From: Glandiceps talaboti
Lineage: Eukaryota > Hemichordata > Enteropneusta > Spengelidae
Direction: 5' to 3'
Length of the DNA stretch: 64,000 nt
Assembly (NCBI RefSeq): GCF_964340395.1
Contig: NC_135549.1
Location: 20,927,342-20,991,341 of the forward strand
Shown here: positions 39,295 through 50,083 of the stretch, one piece after another
Layout: every line of letters begins with the position of its first letter
Position numbering within the stretch: the first letter of the stretch is position 1
Made by a program: the position numbers and the translations under genes
Notes under the pieces: model-generated
The model's database searches: none
What the model saw: the letters and a program-made list of their open reading frames with translations, nothing else
Told to the model about the DNA's origin: nothing

Positions 39295-39904
39295 CTCGAA
39301 CACGGTCTCACTTAGCATGTTCTTCATTTTGAGAGTCTCAGTTCTCCTGTATCTGAGGTCGTACATACCTTTGGTATCTGGCCATGTCTATCGATATCAT
39401 CTCACTCAACCAGTCGCGAAGTCGGCCGGGCACGAAGCATGCTGTATTCAATAAATAAAACCACTTCAAGTTTATACATTGAGTCAAACAGGTTGTTTAT
39501 TCATTACTGTACACTATTAATGAACCGATCAATGTACAGATTATCCCTAGAAACGACTAGCAGATAAAATAAATCCAGTCGCTGCACGAAGTTCATGTCA
39601 TGGTTGAGGCCCAGATCAGCTGTCTTGAAAGCAGCGTTATCGTTACGCAAATTAGTGACAGGGGGCGCATATGAAACGAGAAAATGTTAGATCTAGTCTT
39701 GTTTCCGATATTTTCAATATACTGGTACAAGATAATAGCGATAAACCACTCGATATATGCACGAGCGATAGCGAGTGGTTTGCCAACATCACAACGTGGA
39801 CGCGTGCCAACTGTGCATAGATCACTGTTTTAGAACAGTTAGATTGATGTATAGATCAATCAGATATCTCGATTTGCGCCATCATTATACTGGTATAGTG
39901 TAAT

Positions 39905-42729
39905 TGACAAGGTAAATTTAACTAGTTTTATGTAAAAAGCCAATAAATAAACATCTTCATGTATATAAAAGATATACAAATGTTCTAATTTGTTAATGCA
40001 TAATCCAATTATATAACAAATATTAAATCTAAATTAATACACGAATACTTTCTTACGTCATAAAATGAACTCAAAAGCCATATGTGTATTTGAATAGAAG
40101 ATATGTTGTAGGGACGACATAGCGTTAGTATAATAACGAATGCTGTAAATCAAATTTTCAACCTGATTCACCCCCGTTGAATAAATGGTTTAGTCTCAGG
40201 AAACCTTGGTGGTGTCCCATATTCGGTCATCTATTTGAAATCAATGCATTTACATAAGTTGGCGAAATGCATGTATCTCAAAGAAGACGTTAAAGTATGG
40301 TATTTATAATAACCGTTTTCTGCAAGGCAAAATAAAAAAAATGATTGTTTCTGATAATATGACTTCAGAAAATAAGGTAGGCAGGTCGGATTTTTTTGTT
40401 ATTTTACTTTATTTTCTTTCATTTTTTTAGTCTTCAAAAAATACTCCCTCCCGTACCCTCCCCATCCATATTTTCCACATATGCATGTACCATATGACTA
40501 TTTCTCAAATATGATATTCAAAAATTTAGTATTGGTATATATAGTATTTCAGAATGGCTAGTTGTGTGTAAGGTTACAGTTACGTGTTTCATGTTCATTA
40601 CTGGGTATATATATTGACAGCAGTTTTAACTGCTGATTGAACTTGCTATTTGTGTTTCAATCAATGTTTCATTCTCAAGATACAAAATCTTGTTCTGAAT
40701 GAAATCGTAGAAGCATTATGGTATTGACTACATCTGAATGTACAAATATAATCCATAACAACATTGGAAATAATATACAATTGATTTTAATACACTGCAC
40801 AGAGAGTTGTCTTTGATTCTGCCCATTTTTGTTTCATCATGTTAGTAACTGACGTGTATAATACCACAAAAAGGCATATATACCATAGGTAGCATTATCA
40901 GAAATAAGTATATTGCTTCCTGTCAACATTTGTAAAGACTAATTTTACTAAAAAGAGTTGTATTAAACTACAAGTAATTATAGTCTCCAATGGATGTATG
41001 CTGTGTACTGAAATACTCTGACGAAATGACATGTTTCATAGATTCTAGATAAACATGTAGAGTGAAAACAAAAATTGTACCAAAAGTAATGTGTTCACGA
41101 CTATATTTATCTCTAACTTTGTCTTGGTGCAATCATGCATTTAGAAAATTAGTTAATTTACATACATTTGCATACACTTTACATAATATATATTTTAGCA
41201 TACGCAATTAAATATCATATGTAAGGCTAGAAAAAATAAAAAAGCTGGTCAACGGGTAACCTAACCCATCACATTTGGGTAGGTAGGTAGAATTTCATTT
41301 TTTCACAATGCTTGACAAGGATAAAACAAACCATATATAATGATAGCAAAATATTTCAGGTCGAGTTTAGATAGATCTTATTCAGTCATCTTGATACTAT
41401 CTCATGCAATTTGTCTGCATAGTTACAGTTAGTAAATGTACACTATTAACGGTTAAATAAATGTTGTAGTTCCTCTCACCCTCTCTTCTCAAAAAATGTT
41501 AAGCCATGCCAAATGAAAGCATCATTTTAGCCACTCCTTCTGTCACCTACATTAAAGTGGAGATATAAAATTACAATATGATACATTAAAATAACAGTGA
41601 TAGCCAACAACAATAATATTCTGAATGAGATTACTTTCCACAGGATGTGGATTTCACACGCATACGGATATGTCTCTAATTAGCTCTAACCTATACAGGG
41701 AGGTACTTAGCCAGACACCATCCAGTTTGTTTTGGGAGAAAGACAATTATCGCCTTGATTGCTACTGATTGGAGAGACAACTCCAAAGGTGAAAAAAAAT
41801 GACAATAAGACAGTGTAGGAGGTCATTTAGAGGCATAAAATATCAAACCATAGACATAATTTAAAGTCTTACAATATTTGAATATGGTAATAAAATACCA
41901 GAATTCAAACAATTTTGCTATACATTACATATTATCTGGAAGTGTATTTTGTTGTGGCAAAGCTGAAAGATATTTTGCGGATGTGCACTAGGTAAATGAC
42001 TTCTCCTGAAGTTTAATTTGGTTCCAAAAAATCCCGAATAAAGAGCAAAACATTTCAAGACTTTCAGACTTTGATGGCTCTATGACTCAGGCTGTTCAGC
42101 CCACTCCCATGGTCGTAAACCTTTGCTCAATTCTTTTAGTGCACATTAGATATGCAACAGCCTAATTTAATCTTAATTCATGCTCGTATGCATCAGCAGA
42201 GCCCAGTAAACCACTGTATAAGATATTATATAATTTGGAATAGACTCAAATGTATATTGTTACATGTACTGTTCAGCAAATATAAAGGAATATCCTTAAT
42301 TTTGAAACAAATGCGAAGCCCGCATGAGGATATATTGCCCATCACCAAAAACAATATATGGTTAGGTTGAACAGCTTTTTTATTTTTCCTGGCCTAATGT
42401 AACATCTTTCAAAGTAGTTGCCGAAAAGATATCACATTCAAAGTAAAAAAACCCCAAACTTTTTCATTAAAAAAATGGATGGTGCTTTCTAAAATAAGTA
42501 ACACAACAGAATAATCATTTTCTTTACCCTACTCCCAACACTTTTATGGCCCTCCTTTATGATGCAACCCAAGGTGGACGCAGTGAATTCTCCTTGTCGT
42601 TATCATTATAATGGAAATAATTGAAGTTTGGATTTTGATGTCGAAGGTACAGCTCTGTTTACAAATTCAGGGCCATTCTTTCCATAGCAAGTTGTCGCTT
42701 CAAAATGAATTGCGTAATAACGCTAGTGT
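39905..42729. other. Intergenic, AT-rich, no gene supported
   Basis: A dispersed GGTAGGCAGGTCGGATTTTT block is at about 40376-40445 and a GGTAGGTAGGTAG block near 41280, both related to 7640-7775. Short frames at 42152-42370 and 42611-42847 show no domain. Confidence 0.55.
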
Positions 42730-43113
42730 CAGTGCAGCCTTTATTTACTTTTCAGTGTGTAATAACCATGTTTCAGTAATTCCTTATTTCTCGTACGCAT
42801 GCTTGTCGTTTAATAATTTTTATGATCCATATAAGCTTACATTGTAAGTGTCATTTGTTTGGTTCTCTGGATTCAGCTTGGTACAAATCGGTTTGGTTTC
42901 ATACCTAAGACTTGCTGTTTATTTTGTATTACTCGAATACTAATTTATGGAAATCGTATTCTTATCTACAATCGTGTGATAGCTGTGACACGGTACATCT
43001 TAAAAAATACATGTTACAATGAATCGAATCCTTCAGTACGTATGTAAAATAAATATTGAGTCATGGGTTAATCTGCAAATTCTTTTTCTCTTTACTCAAG
43101 ATCAACAGCAAAG

Positions 43114-43925
43114 ATGAAGTTCACATTCAGTTTAGTGCTATTGGTGTCAATCATGCTTATTTACGATGCGGATGCGTTTTGGAGGCGGAGGCGGAGATCT
43201 CGACGACGTTGCAATTGTAGCTGCGGTCGTTATTTTGCAGCTGCTGGTTGCAAAGTACCAGACCAAGAAATTCGAAGTATGGAAGCTGATATGGATGATG
43301 ACGAACCACAGGAAAACGATGCAGACTACGATGAACAGTGAGTTAAAATACCAGACGTAAACTGAATGCCTTCCATACGGGCAAATGTAGCACATTTTCC
43401 GATTTTGTCTCTCCTCACATTATCGAAATTATATACGACATTTTGTGTTCTTCAAATATAGAAAGCTGGTGAATGTTTAAGATGCCTAGTTGGTGAAATA
43501 ACTGGGCATGGGGAGCAGGAATCTCAGAAAATATAATAAGTCGAACGAATTCTTTTCTAAATATAACTTATAAGATAGACTAGGCTAGAAAAACACTTTT
43601 GTGTATATTTCCCCACGTCTCTATACAATAAGATACACGAGGTAATATCATTGAATTGTAACAATATTCATTAAACGGTACTTGCTATATAAAATCCGTT
43701 CTGTAAAACCTACAGTGTGTTTTGTCGGTTGAATTCGTCTGGAAAATTGAATTGACTGATTGCGCTTCAAATAGTTTTGATATACACTTTAATTTTCAAT
43801 TTCATTTTCTTTGTAGAGTGCAAGCTGCTAGATGCTCCTGTCCTGTCACGTGTAGATCTCAGATGCAACAATACGGTTGCAAACCTGAAAAGTCTGATAG
43901 AGATATCGAAGACATTATAGAGTAA
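43114..43925 (+). CDS. Small secreted arginine-rich, 8-cysteine peptide, copy B (two coding exons)
   Basis: The family is not recognised. Exons 43114-43337 and 43817-43925 (phase 2 intron, donor GTGAGT, acceptor TTTGTAG) encode 110 residues. The signal peptide is residues 1-21, ending in DADA. The mature chain starts Phe-Trp and then an Arg block (RRRRRSRRR, residues 24-32), four residues longer than in copy A. Cysteines are at 33, 35, 37, 46 in exon 1 and 81, 83, 87, 96 in exon 2. Each set has the spacing C-x-C-x(1 or 3)-C-x8-C, followed by CK(V)P and an acidic tail (about 50-74 and 99-110), so the protein looks like a tandem of one 4-Cys module per exon. A strong positive head and negative tails might suit proteolytic release or self-neutralisation; that is inference. 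The DIRS element lies 208 bases beyond the stop in the same orientation, so it probably sits in or next to the 3' UTR. Confidence 0.82.
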
Positions 43926-44143
43926 TCCACATGTCTTGATAATGTTAAAGGTTGGTCAATTATTATGATTTTAATTTGAAAGTTATCTTTAAGGCTTTCA
44001 AATGTACACGTGGTAGATTGTGTAGTCTCTTAGGGAGCCTTCTGTAACTACAAGAGGGTCGGTAAAAATCAAGCTCCATCTGCAGCGTAAAATGTGACCC
44101 TTTCCCGTTTTGGTAACAGTGGTTCCCTCAATTCTGTTCGACT

Positions 44144-44314
44144 ATGATACTTACCTGTTGGCAAAATACTGATGGGTAACCCGCATTAATTCCTCCAATC
44201 CATGCCAAGAAATTTTTGGCCCCGCCCCCTCCACCATACCTGGCTCCATATTTGGTTAGCTTAGTCTCCCGCCTAAGTGGCAGTTAGCGCATGCGTACTT
44301 GTGTCTTTTATCGC
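44144..44314 (+). repeat. Left inverted terminal repeat of the DIRS element
   Basis: Begins ATGATACTTACCTGTTGGC and ends TTTTATCGC. It pairs with 50231-50401 over 171 bp with one difference seen (CCCCGCCCCC versus CCCCACCCCC), implying a recent insertion. Confidence 0.93.
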
Positions 44315-44572
44315 ATGGCGTACAAGTGTGTAGACGGATATTGATTTTGTCTTCAAGTACCTACCTCCAATTCCATTATACACACTGGTTTTTCCACTTG
44401 GTTGGCTCTTTGGTTACCCTAAAGATCCTAGGATTACAGCTAAGTGTCGATTTATTGTCTCTCTCTTTGCGATTGAGATTTGTTGTGTGTTTTTCTTCTC
44501 CGTGCAGACGTCCCTTATATACGGACGTCATTGCCTTACCGTGTTGTTGTTTTTTCAGTCATTCGTTTCGTC

Positions 44573-47032
44573 ATGACTAAACCTAAGAAGAGAGGTGTGT
44601 GTGGTCATGACATGCCTAAGCAGGATTGTCATTCTGTTTGTCTGTCTTGTCGAACGTGTTCGCAGTCCAAACCCTGTGAAGTTTGTTCTAGTTGGTCCGA
44701 TGAAAATTGGCGTAAACTAGGTAAACAGTCAGACAAACAACGGTCATCTAAGCCGAGTGCTTCTGTCACTACTCCTGCGAGTGTACGGTCTTCGACTTTA
44801 ACGGTAAGTTCTTCTGTCACAGCGGAACCGAAGTCAGGTAAGCTTTCTTCTAGTTCTGTTGTTTTAAACCGTCCTTTTCAGGACGAACTGGGTAGTAGTG
44901 CTAGTGGTATGCGGTCCTCTCTCGGAGAGGGCTCGACGACCGTAGACACTATACAGCTATCACCCCCTAGTAACGTTCCTCGAGTAGCGGTCACTTCTCC
45001 CTCTCCCCTGGGGGAAGGGTTGAGTGTACTTGACGAGTCGTCACAGCACTGTGATTCTAATCGTCATAAGGCTACGAGTATTTCCGAGTCGAACGCTGGT
45101 CCAACTCGTTCAGTCGGTCGAGAGATCTCCTGTACTGACGTAACCGGGCCTGGTGTAGCTACTACCCACGTACCTCCTCGCTTTCCAGTCTCAGGCTCAC
45201 CAGCTAATCGGACTGATTGTATTGAGGGTACGCAGACTGGTTTACATACCAATCTGGGTAATTTTTCGAGGGTCGATCAGAGTATGAATCGTCCTCAAAT
45301 TGCCAATTCTAGTGATGTCAGTTCTAGACCAACGTTGTCTGCTGGGCAGAGAATACAGCGTGGTCTGGACGATTCCACTTTGTATAGGGGTGCGAGGGTT
45401 TATCCCCCTCAAACCAGAGCTGAATTTCGGAATCCCCAGTTCATGCCTATGCCTACTGGTGGTGTTTTTTCTGATCCACAGCAATTTTCTGGTGACTTTG
45501 GTTTGCCTCCTGAGACACCATGGGGTGTTTTTAATCCTCAGGTTGGTTGGCCACAGCAGTATTGGCAGTACCCCTGGCCATCCCTCCCTCCTTATTACAG
45601 GGCTGAGGGTTCAAGGCCTACTGATAGGAGGACACAGCATGATTTCATGTCTCCTACTAGGGATTCTCCGTCTCGTTCTCGCAGACGTTTCAGAACGCAG
45701 AGGTCAAGAGACAGTTCCCCTTCGAACCAACGGTCTCCGGTCCCTAGAGGGCGGAGTTTCCGTTCACGTTCAAAATCTTCTTCGTCCTCCAAGTCGAGTG
45801 AGAGTAACCGTTCGAGGTCACGTTCTTCTGAACGTTTTGATCGGTACTCCAGTGAGAGGTCACCCAGGCGTGAACCCAGTCGACAGGAGGTCTCCCCAGT
45901 TCGATCTAAGCGTCGAGCCAGGAGAGACATAGACGAAATGTCATTAAAGGCTCCCAGTGATGCCTCCTTTGGGGGAAATGAACCAGATACCCCCAGTGTA
46001 GTGGGCACTTTGCGTTCAACTTCCCCTACTCGTGATGAGGAGTTCTCCTTCCACGAGTGCATTCAATGGGTTTACAATCGGTACCCAGACCGTTGTCCTA
46101 AGCCACCGCCAGCTCCCACTATGAAGTCGGAGTTTTGCATGGCTTTTGAAGAAATGGAAAAGTCTCAACCGGTCAAGGAACCGTCTACTCTTCCACTTTC
46201 TTCCATGTACTCAGGTCAACTGGACAAAATAACGTCAGAAGTTTTAGGCGAGGGCAATAAAGCTGCTGCGTTAAAACCTGGTCATTTTCCATGGTTAAAA
46301 AGTCGGTCTCGTGCATACAAGACTCACACAACCGACCCATGGATTGGTTACCCCAGCCTAGACACTGATGCCGAGGCTGTGGATGCCAAAGCCAAAACTT
46401 TCAACTCCGTGTCTATCCCTGGTACTCAGTTAAAGCAGTTAGGGGAGATGCACGCAGAAAGTATTCGTGCATGTTCTGTCATGGATTGGTTTCTAGCCGT
46501 AGCAACGTCTGAACTACAGCAAGAAACCCCGGAGATGCCTAAGGTTCTGAGGCTATTGCGCATTGCAATGAAAGGCCTCTACCATGTCTCCGAATCTTCA
46601 GCGAGAGGACGGGCAGCACTTATTTTGATGGAGAGGGATGCCTTCCTGAAACGAGAGTCTAACTCGTTAACACAGGAACTGAAACAGGAAGCAAGAGGCT
46701 CCTCGTTTTCCACTTCCTCACTGTTTGCTGGTAATTTGACTTCCCTGGCCCAGCGGGCCAGCGAAGCAAAGCAGAGAGAGCGGTTAATGTGGGAGTCACC
46801 ACGTACAACCTCTACTCCAGCAAGACCAAAGGATAACCGTACAAGTACTAACACGGTGCCTGCAAACAGAAATTTCCAAGGCAACAGGAGTAAATCTGGA
46901 CAGTCTAGCAGAGGACGTCCACGTAGTAAACTGCGTAGTCAACGGGGTAGAGGCAAGCCTGGCCCCAACAAGCCCTTATTTAGCAAGAGCAGCTTTAAAA
47001 AACCGGGCTCTGACTCGCAGCAGCACTCCTGA
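44573..47032 (+). CDS. gag: DIRS element ORF1, gag-like protein
   Basis: The frame is open from 44480, but the ATG at 44573 (MTKPKKRGVCGHDMPKQDC) fits better. A Cys/His-rich N-terminus (C-G-H, DCHSVCLSC, C-x3-C-x2-C) matches the zinc-binding start common to DIRS gag proteins. A Ser/Thr-rich low-complexity region follows. Around residues 395-460 it becomes Arg-Ser rich (SR-like), then comes a more ordered part with DEEFSFHECIQWVYNRY, and a basic Gly/Arg/Ser tail near the end suggests RNA binding. It should form the particle that packages element RNA. The length, about 819 residues from this ATG, is intact. A pyrimidine-rich TTGTTTTTTCAG just upstream of the ATG looks like a splice acceptor, so a spliced leader exon is possible. 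Confidence 0.85.
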   Translation: MTKPKKRGVCGHDMPKQDCHSVCLSCRTCSQSKPCEVCSSWSDENWRKLGKQSDKQRSSKPSASVTTPASVRSSTLTVSSSVTAEPKSGKLSSSSVVLNRPFQDELGSSASGMRSSLGEGSTTVDTIQLSPPSNVPRVAVTSPSPLGEGLSVLDESSQHCDSNRHKATSISESNAGPTRSVGREISCTDVTGPGVATTHVPPRFPVSGSPANRTDCIEGTQTGLHTNLGNFSRVDQSMNRPQIANSSDVSSRPTLSAGQRIQRGLDDSTLYRGARVYPPQTRAEFRNPQFMPMPTGGVFSDPQQFSGDFGLPPETPWGVFNPQVGWPQQYWQYPWPSLPPYYRAEGSRPTDRRTQHDFMSPTRDSPSRSRRRFRTQRSRDSSPSNQRSPVPRGRSFRSRSKSSSSSKSSESNRSRSRSSERFDRYSSERSPRREPSRQEVSPVRSKRRARRDIDEMSLKAPSDASFGGNEPDTPSVVGTLRSTSPTRDEEFSFHECIQWVYNRYPDRCPKPPPAPTMKSEFCMAFEEMEKSQPVKEPSTLPLSSMYSGQLDKITSEVLGEGNKAAALKPGHFPWLKSRSRAYKTHTTDPWIGYPSLDTDAEAVDAKAKTFNSVSIPGTQLKQLGEMHAESIRACSVMDWFLAVATSELQQETPEMPKVLRLLRIAMKGLYHVSESSARGRAALILMERDAFLKRESNSLTQELKQEARGSSFSTSSLFAGNLTSLAQRASEAKQRERLMWESPRTTSTPARPKDNRTSTNTVPANRNFQGNRSKSGQSSRGRPRSKLRSQRGRGKPGPNKPLFSKSSFKKPGSDSQQHS

Positions 47033-47087
47033 CTCTCCACTCGGCAACACGATACAGGAACTCCCCATTCCAAGACTGGATATTCCA

Positions 47088-49127
47088 GTGGGGGGCAGAC
47101 TAAGCCACTTTACAGATGCGTGGGATTCAGTCTCACAGGACAAATGGGTTTTGTCCACGGTAAGGGACGGTTATGTTCTGGAATTTGCCAGGCAACCGCC
47201 CCTCACTTCCATTCCGTTCGTAACCTCTCTACCAAGAGGCACAGAAAGACAAAGGGCACTCAAGGACGCGATCGAATCTCTTCTGGCCAAAAGGGCCACT
47301 CGAGAAATCGATCCAAGTACATGTCAAATGGGATTTTACAGTCATCTTTTTCTAGTCCCGAAAAAGTCAGGCGGATGGCGGCCGATTCTCAATCTAACGG
47401 CACTGAATACGTTTCTTTCAGTACCAAGATTTCAGATGGAAACACCAAGAGCAGTTTTAGCCGCTGTCCGACCAAACGACTGGCTAGCGTCCATCGATCT
47501 AAAAGACGCCTATTTCCACATCCCTATCCACAATTCGTGTTGCCGGTTTCTTCGTTTTACGGTCCTAGACCGAACTTTCGAGTATACAGCACTCCCGTTT
47601 GGGCTAGCCACTGCTCCCCGGGTGTTCACCCGGGTGGTAGCGGCGCCAGTAGCCTGGTTACACCGACGGGCCACCCTTTTACATCCATATCTCGACGATT
47701 GGTTGATACGGGATGCACAAAGGGAGGTGTTACTCGAACGGATTCAACAGATATTGTTGTTAATCCTTTCTCTGGGTTTTATCCCCAGTTACGACAAGTC
47801 AGCTCTCATCCCAAGTCAGGATACAGTATTCGTGGGAATGAGATTGATTACACACAAGGGAATAGCTTGCCCTACCCAAGAACGGATAGACAAGCTACTC
47901 TCAGTCATTCTGAACCTATGGCCACTGAGACAGATAACAGCCAAACATTTTCTGTCTCTCCTGGGTTTAATGGTGTCCTTGATCGATATAGTACAATGGG
48001 CCAGACTCCGGATCAGGCCAATTCAGTTGTATCTTCTCGCCCTTTGGCGACCCAGTTCGCAACCAATCAGCACAATGGTTCCAATTCGTCCAGTGCTGAG
48101 GTTCCATTTAGAATGGTGGCTAGACCAGAGCAACCTTCTAAAAGGCAAGTCCATTTTGTACAGTCACACGGATCTGTCCCTGTACACGGATGCGTCACAA
48201 GAGGGCTGGGGAGCTCACCTAGACAGTCAGATGACAGCAGGTGTCTGGAACCCCCAAGACAGCTCTCACCACATCAATTGGCTAGAGCTGAAGGCAGTTT
48301 TCCTAGCTCTGCAAGACTTCGAGATGCTAGTGACAGGGCACAGTGTTCTAGTCCACTCGGACAATACCACCGTAGTGGCGTACATAAACAAGCTAGGGGG
48401 AACCAGGTCTCCAACACTGTGTTACCTCTTATGGGACCTGATGTTGTGGTGCATAGACCGAAAGATCCTTCTGTCAGCACGTCATGTGCCAGGGAAGCTG
48501 AACGGCATTGCGGACGCTCTATCGCGTCGCAAGAGAGTTCTTCCTACAGAGTGGGCAATCCCTGTCAAGATTGCTCACCTTCTGTTTCTGCATTGGGGAG
48601 AACCGACTGTAGATCTGTTCGCCACCTTCATGAACAGAAAACTGCCTCTCTTTGTGTCTCCGATTCCAGATCCGAGAGCAATGGCAACCGACGCTCTGTC
48701 AATGTCTTGGAAAGGACTGAGCGCGTATGCATTTCCCCCCTTTGCACTTCTTCCAATTGTACTGAGGAAAATCCAAGAGGAGAGTTCCTCAGTCATTCTC
48801 GTAGCACCTCTGTGGCCAAACCGAAGTTGGTTCCCAGTATTACTATCCCTTCTGGTAGACTTTCCAGTAGTTCTCCCAGATCAAGAGAACCTATTGTCTC
48901 AGGGAAGGGGTATTGTTCACCCCAACCCGAGCTTGTTCCACCTTCACGCGTTCAGATTATCGAACGATCCCTCCGTTCGCAGGGATTTTCTGAACAAGCT
49001 GCCTCAGTCATTGCCAGACCACAAAGAGACAGCACCCTCCATACCTATGGAGAAAAGTGGAAAAGATTCTCTGATTGGTGTCGTGGAGGGCAGAAGGATC
49101 CTCTCGATCCATCTCCCCAGACAATAG
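47088..49127 (+). CDS. DIRS element RT / RNase H polyprotein with MT-like C-terminal domain
   Basis: Intact, 679 residues. Reverse transcriptase motifs include SHLFLVPKKSGGWRPILNL (about 84-102), SIDLKDAYFHIPI (about 140-152), ALPFGLATAPRVFT, and the catalytic box YLDDWL at 47688-47705 (about residues 201-206). RNase H follows with LYTDASQEGWGAHL, ELKAVFLAL, HSDNTTVVAYINK and HVPGKLNGIADALSRR, giving the D-E-D-D set. The C-terminal part (EPTVDLFATFMNRKLPLFVS, then AYAFPPF, VAPLWPNRSWFP) corresponds to the domain often called DAM-like methyltransferase in DIRS elements; its activity is unproven. The RT copies element RNA into the circular DNA that the recombinase integrates. Confidence 0.93.
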   Translation: MGGRLSHFTDAWDSVSQDKWVLSTVRDGYVLEFARQPPLTSIPFVTSLPRGTERQRALKDAIESLLAKRATREIDPSTCQMGFYSHLFLVPKKSGGWRPILNLTALNTFLSVPRFQMETPRAVLAAVRPNDWLASIDLKDAYFHIPIHNSCCRFLRFTVLDRTFEYTALPFGLATAPRVFTRVVAAPVAWLHRRATLLHPYLDDWLIRDAQREVLLERIQQILLLILSLGFIPSYDKSALIPSQDTVFVGMRLITHKGIACPTQERIDKLLSVILNLWPLRQITAKHFLSLLGLMVSLIDIVQWARLRIRPIQLYLLALWRPSSQPISTMVPIRPVLRFHLEWWLDQSNLLKGKSILYSHTDLSLYTDASQEGWGAHLDSQMTAGVWNPQDSSHHINWLELKAVFLALQDFEMLVTGHSVLVHSDNTTVVAYINKLGGTRSPTLCYLLWDLMLWCIDRKILLSARHVPGKLNGIADALSRRKRVLPTEWAIPVKIAHLLFLHWGEPTVDLFATFMNRKLPLFVSPIPDPRAMATDALSMSWKGLSAYAFPPFALLPIVLRKIQEESSSVILVAPLWPNRSWFPVLLSLLVDFPVVLPDQENLLSQGRGIVHPNPSLFHLHAFRLSNDPSVRRDFLNKLPQSLPDHKETAPSIPMEKSGKDSLIGVVEGRRILSIHLPRQ

Positions 49128-50029
49128 CAGATTTTCTCTTATTTCTGTTTGAGGAGAAAAAGTATGCAGTTAAGACTATTATGGTGTATCGCACGGCGAT
49201 AGCCAATACGGTCAGAAGCATCGGGGGACCAGATTTTGGTCAGAATAAGATCTTATCAAACATGATCAGACATTTTCTTATTCAACGCCCTCCTAAACAA
49301 ACGCCACTACCTCAGTGGAGTTTATCCTTGGTTCTTAGAGCACTGAGAGAACCCCCCTTTGAACCACTTCATTCCATCTCGCTTAAAGCCCTTACTTTTA
49401 AAACGGTTTTTCTCCTAGCCCTTGCATCAGGCCGGCGTAGGAGTGAGATCCATGCATTGGATACTCGTTCGGGTTTTATTCAGTGGAGAGGGGATCAGGT
49501 GATCTTGCGCACTGACCCTAGGTTTCTGGCCAAGAATCAAGTTCTAGGATCCTTGGCTCAGCCGATCATCATTAAAGCTATTGATTCCTTTGTGGGCTCA
49601 GACCGCTCAGAGCGTCTTCTTTGCCCCAAAAGGTCCTTACTTTGGTACCTTAAACGTATCAAACCTTTTCGAGGTAGTAGGACTAGACTCTTTTTACCTA
49701 TTCCTCCGTCATCCTCTGACATTTCTCCAGCCATTATATCCAAATGGCTGGTAGAAACTGTGAAGTGGACTTACAAAGTAAGTTCCAGCTCTGCTTGTAA
49801 GTTAGAGAGAGTCACTGCACATGAAGTCAGGGCTCTCTCGGCATCATGGGCTTTGTTCTCAGGGGTACCGGTAGCACAGATTCTACAGGCAGGAACCTGG
49901 CGCTCCCCAAACTCCTTTATAAGTTTTTATATCAGGGATATGACACAGGAAGCTAGCAAGCTTCAGTCATTAGGTCCCTTAAGTGTCGGGCAGTCGGTAG
50001 TTGTAAATCAAAGATTTTCAACTAGATAG
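48800..50029 (+). CDS. DIRS element tyrosine recombinase (YR)
   Basis: It lies in a frame different from RT and overlaps its end by more than 300 bases. The frame is open back to 47120, but no ATG marks the domain start, so the start given is approximate and may need frameshifting or an internal start. The N-terminal core-binding part includes STLHTYGEKWKRFSDWCRGG. The catalytic part shows ALASGRRRSEIHAL (first Arg, 49423-49458), HEVR with His at 49820-49822 and Arg at 49829-49831, AGTWRSPNSF, and FISFYIRDM with the nucleophile Tyr at 49928-49930. The complete R-H-x-x-R-W-Y set argues for activity. The enzyme joins circular cDNA to a short matching target core. Confidence 0.9.
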   Translation, partial: RSTSVAKPKLVPSITIPSGRLSSSSPRSREPIVSGKGYCSPQPELVPPSRVQIIERSLRSQGFSEQAASVIARPQRDSTLHTYGEKWKRFSDWCRGGQKDPLDPSPQTIADFLLFLFEEKKYAVKTIMVYRTAIANTVRSIGGPDFGQNKILSNMIRHFLIQRPPKQTPLPQWSLSLVLRALREPPFEPLHSISLKALTFKTVFLLALASGRRRSEIHALDTRSGFIQWRGDQVILRTDPRFLAKNQVLGSLAQPIIIKAIDSFVGSDRSERLLCPKRSLLWYLKRIKPFRGSRTRLFLPIPPSSSDISPAIISKWLVETVKWTYKVSSSSACKLERVTAHEVRALSASWALFSGVPVAQILQAGTWRSPNSFISFYIRDMTQEASKLQSLGPLSVGQSVVVNQRFSTR

Positions 50030-50083
50030 GATATGGTGGTAGACTCCCACCTCCTTTCAGTCTGACACATTCGGGTTTTTACC

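Larger units (their letters stand above)
34233..39904. mobile_element. TIR-bounded unit of about 5.7 kb, non-autonomous
   Basis: 34233-34345 and the reverse complement of about 39800-39904 align over about 105 bp at roughly 75 percent. The termini are ATTACATTATACCAGTAT and ATTACACTATACCAGTAT, followed by GATGGCGCAAATCGAGA. The inside has no transposase: a (CAAA)n tract, foldback-like element 2 and unique AT-rich sequence. A clear target duplication was not found. Foldback element 1 sits immediately to the left, with its AGTATT repeat overlapping this terminus. Confidence 0.6.

Noticed and set aside
44629-44820. Minus-strand frames inside the DIRS gag and RT genes (for example 45595-46062, 46579-46884)
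   Set aside because: Shadows of intact plus-strand element genes with recognisable domains.
45300-45932. 210-residue plus-strand frame inside gag
   Set aside because: Alternative frame of the gag region; no motif.
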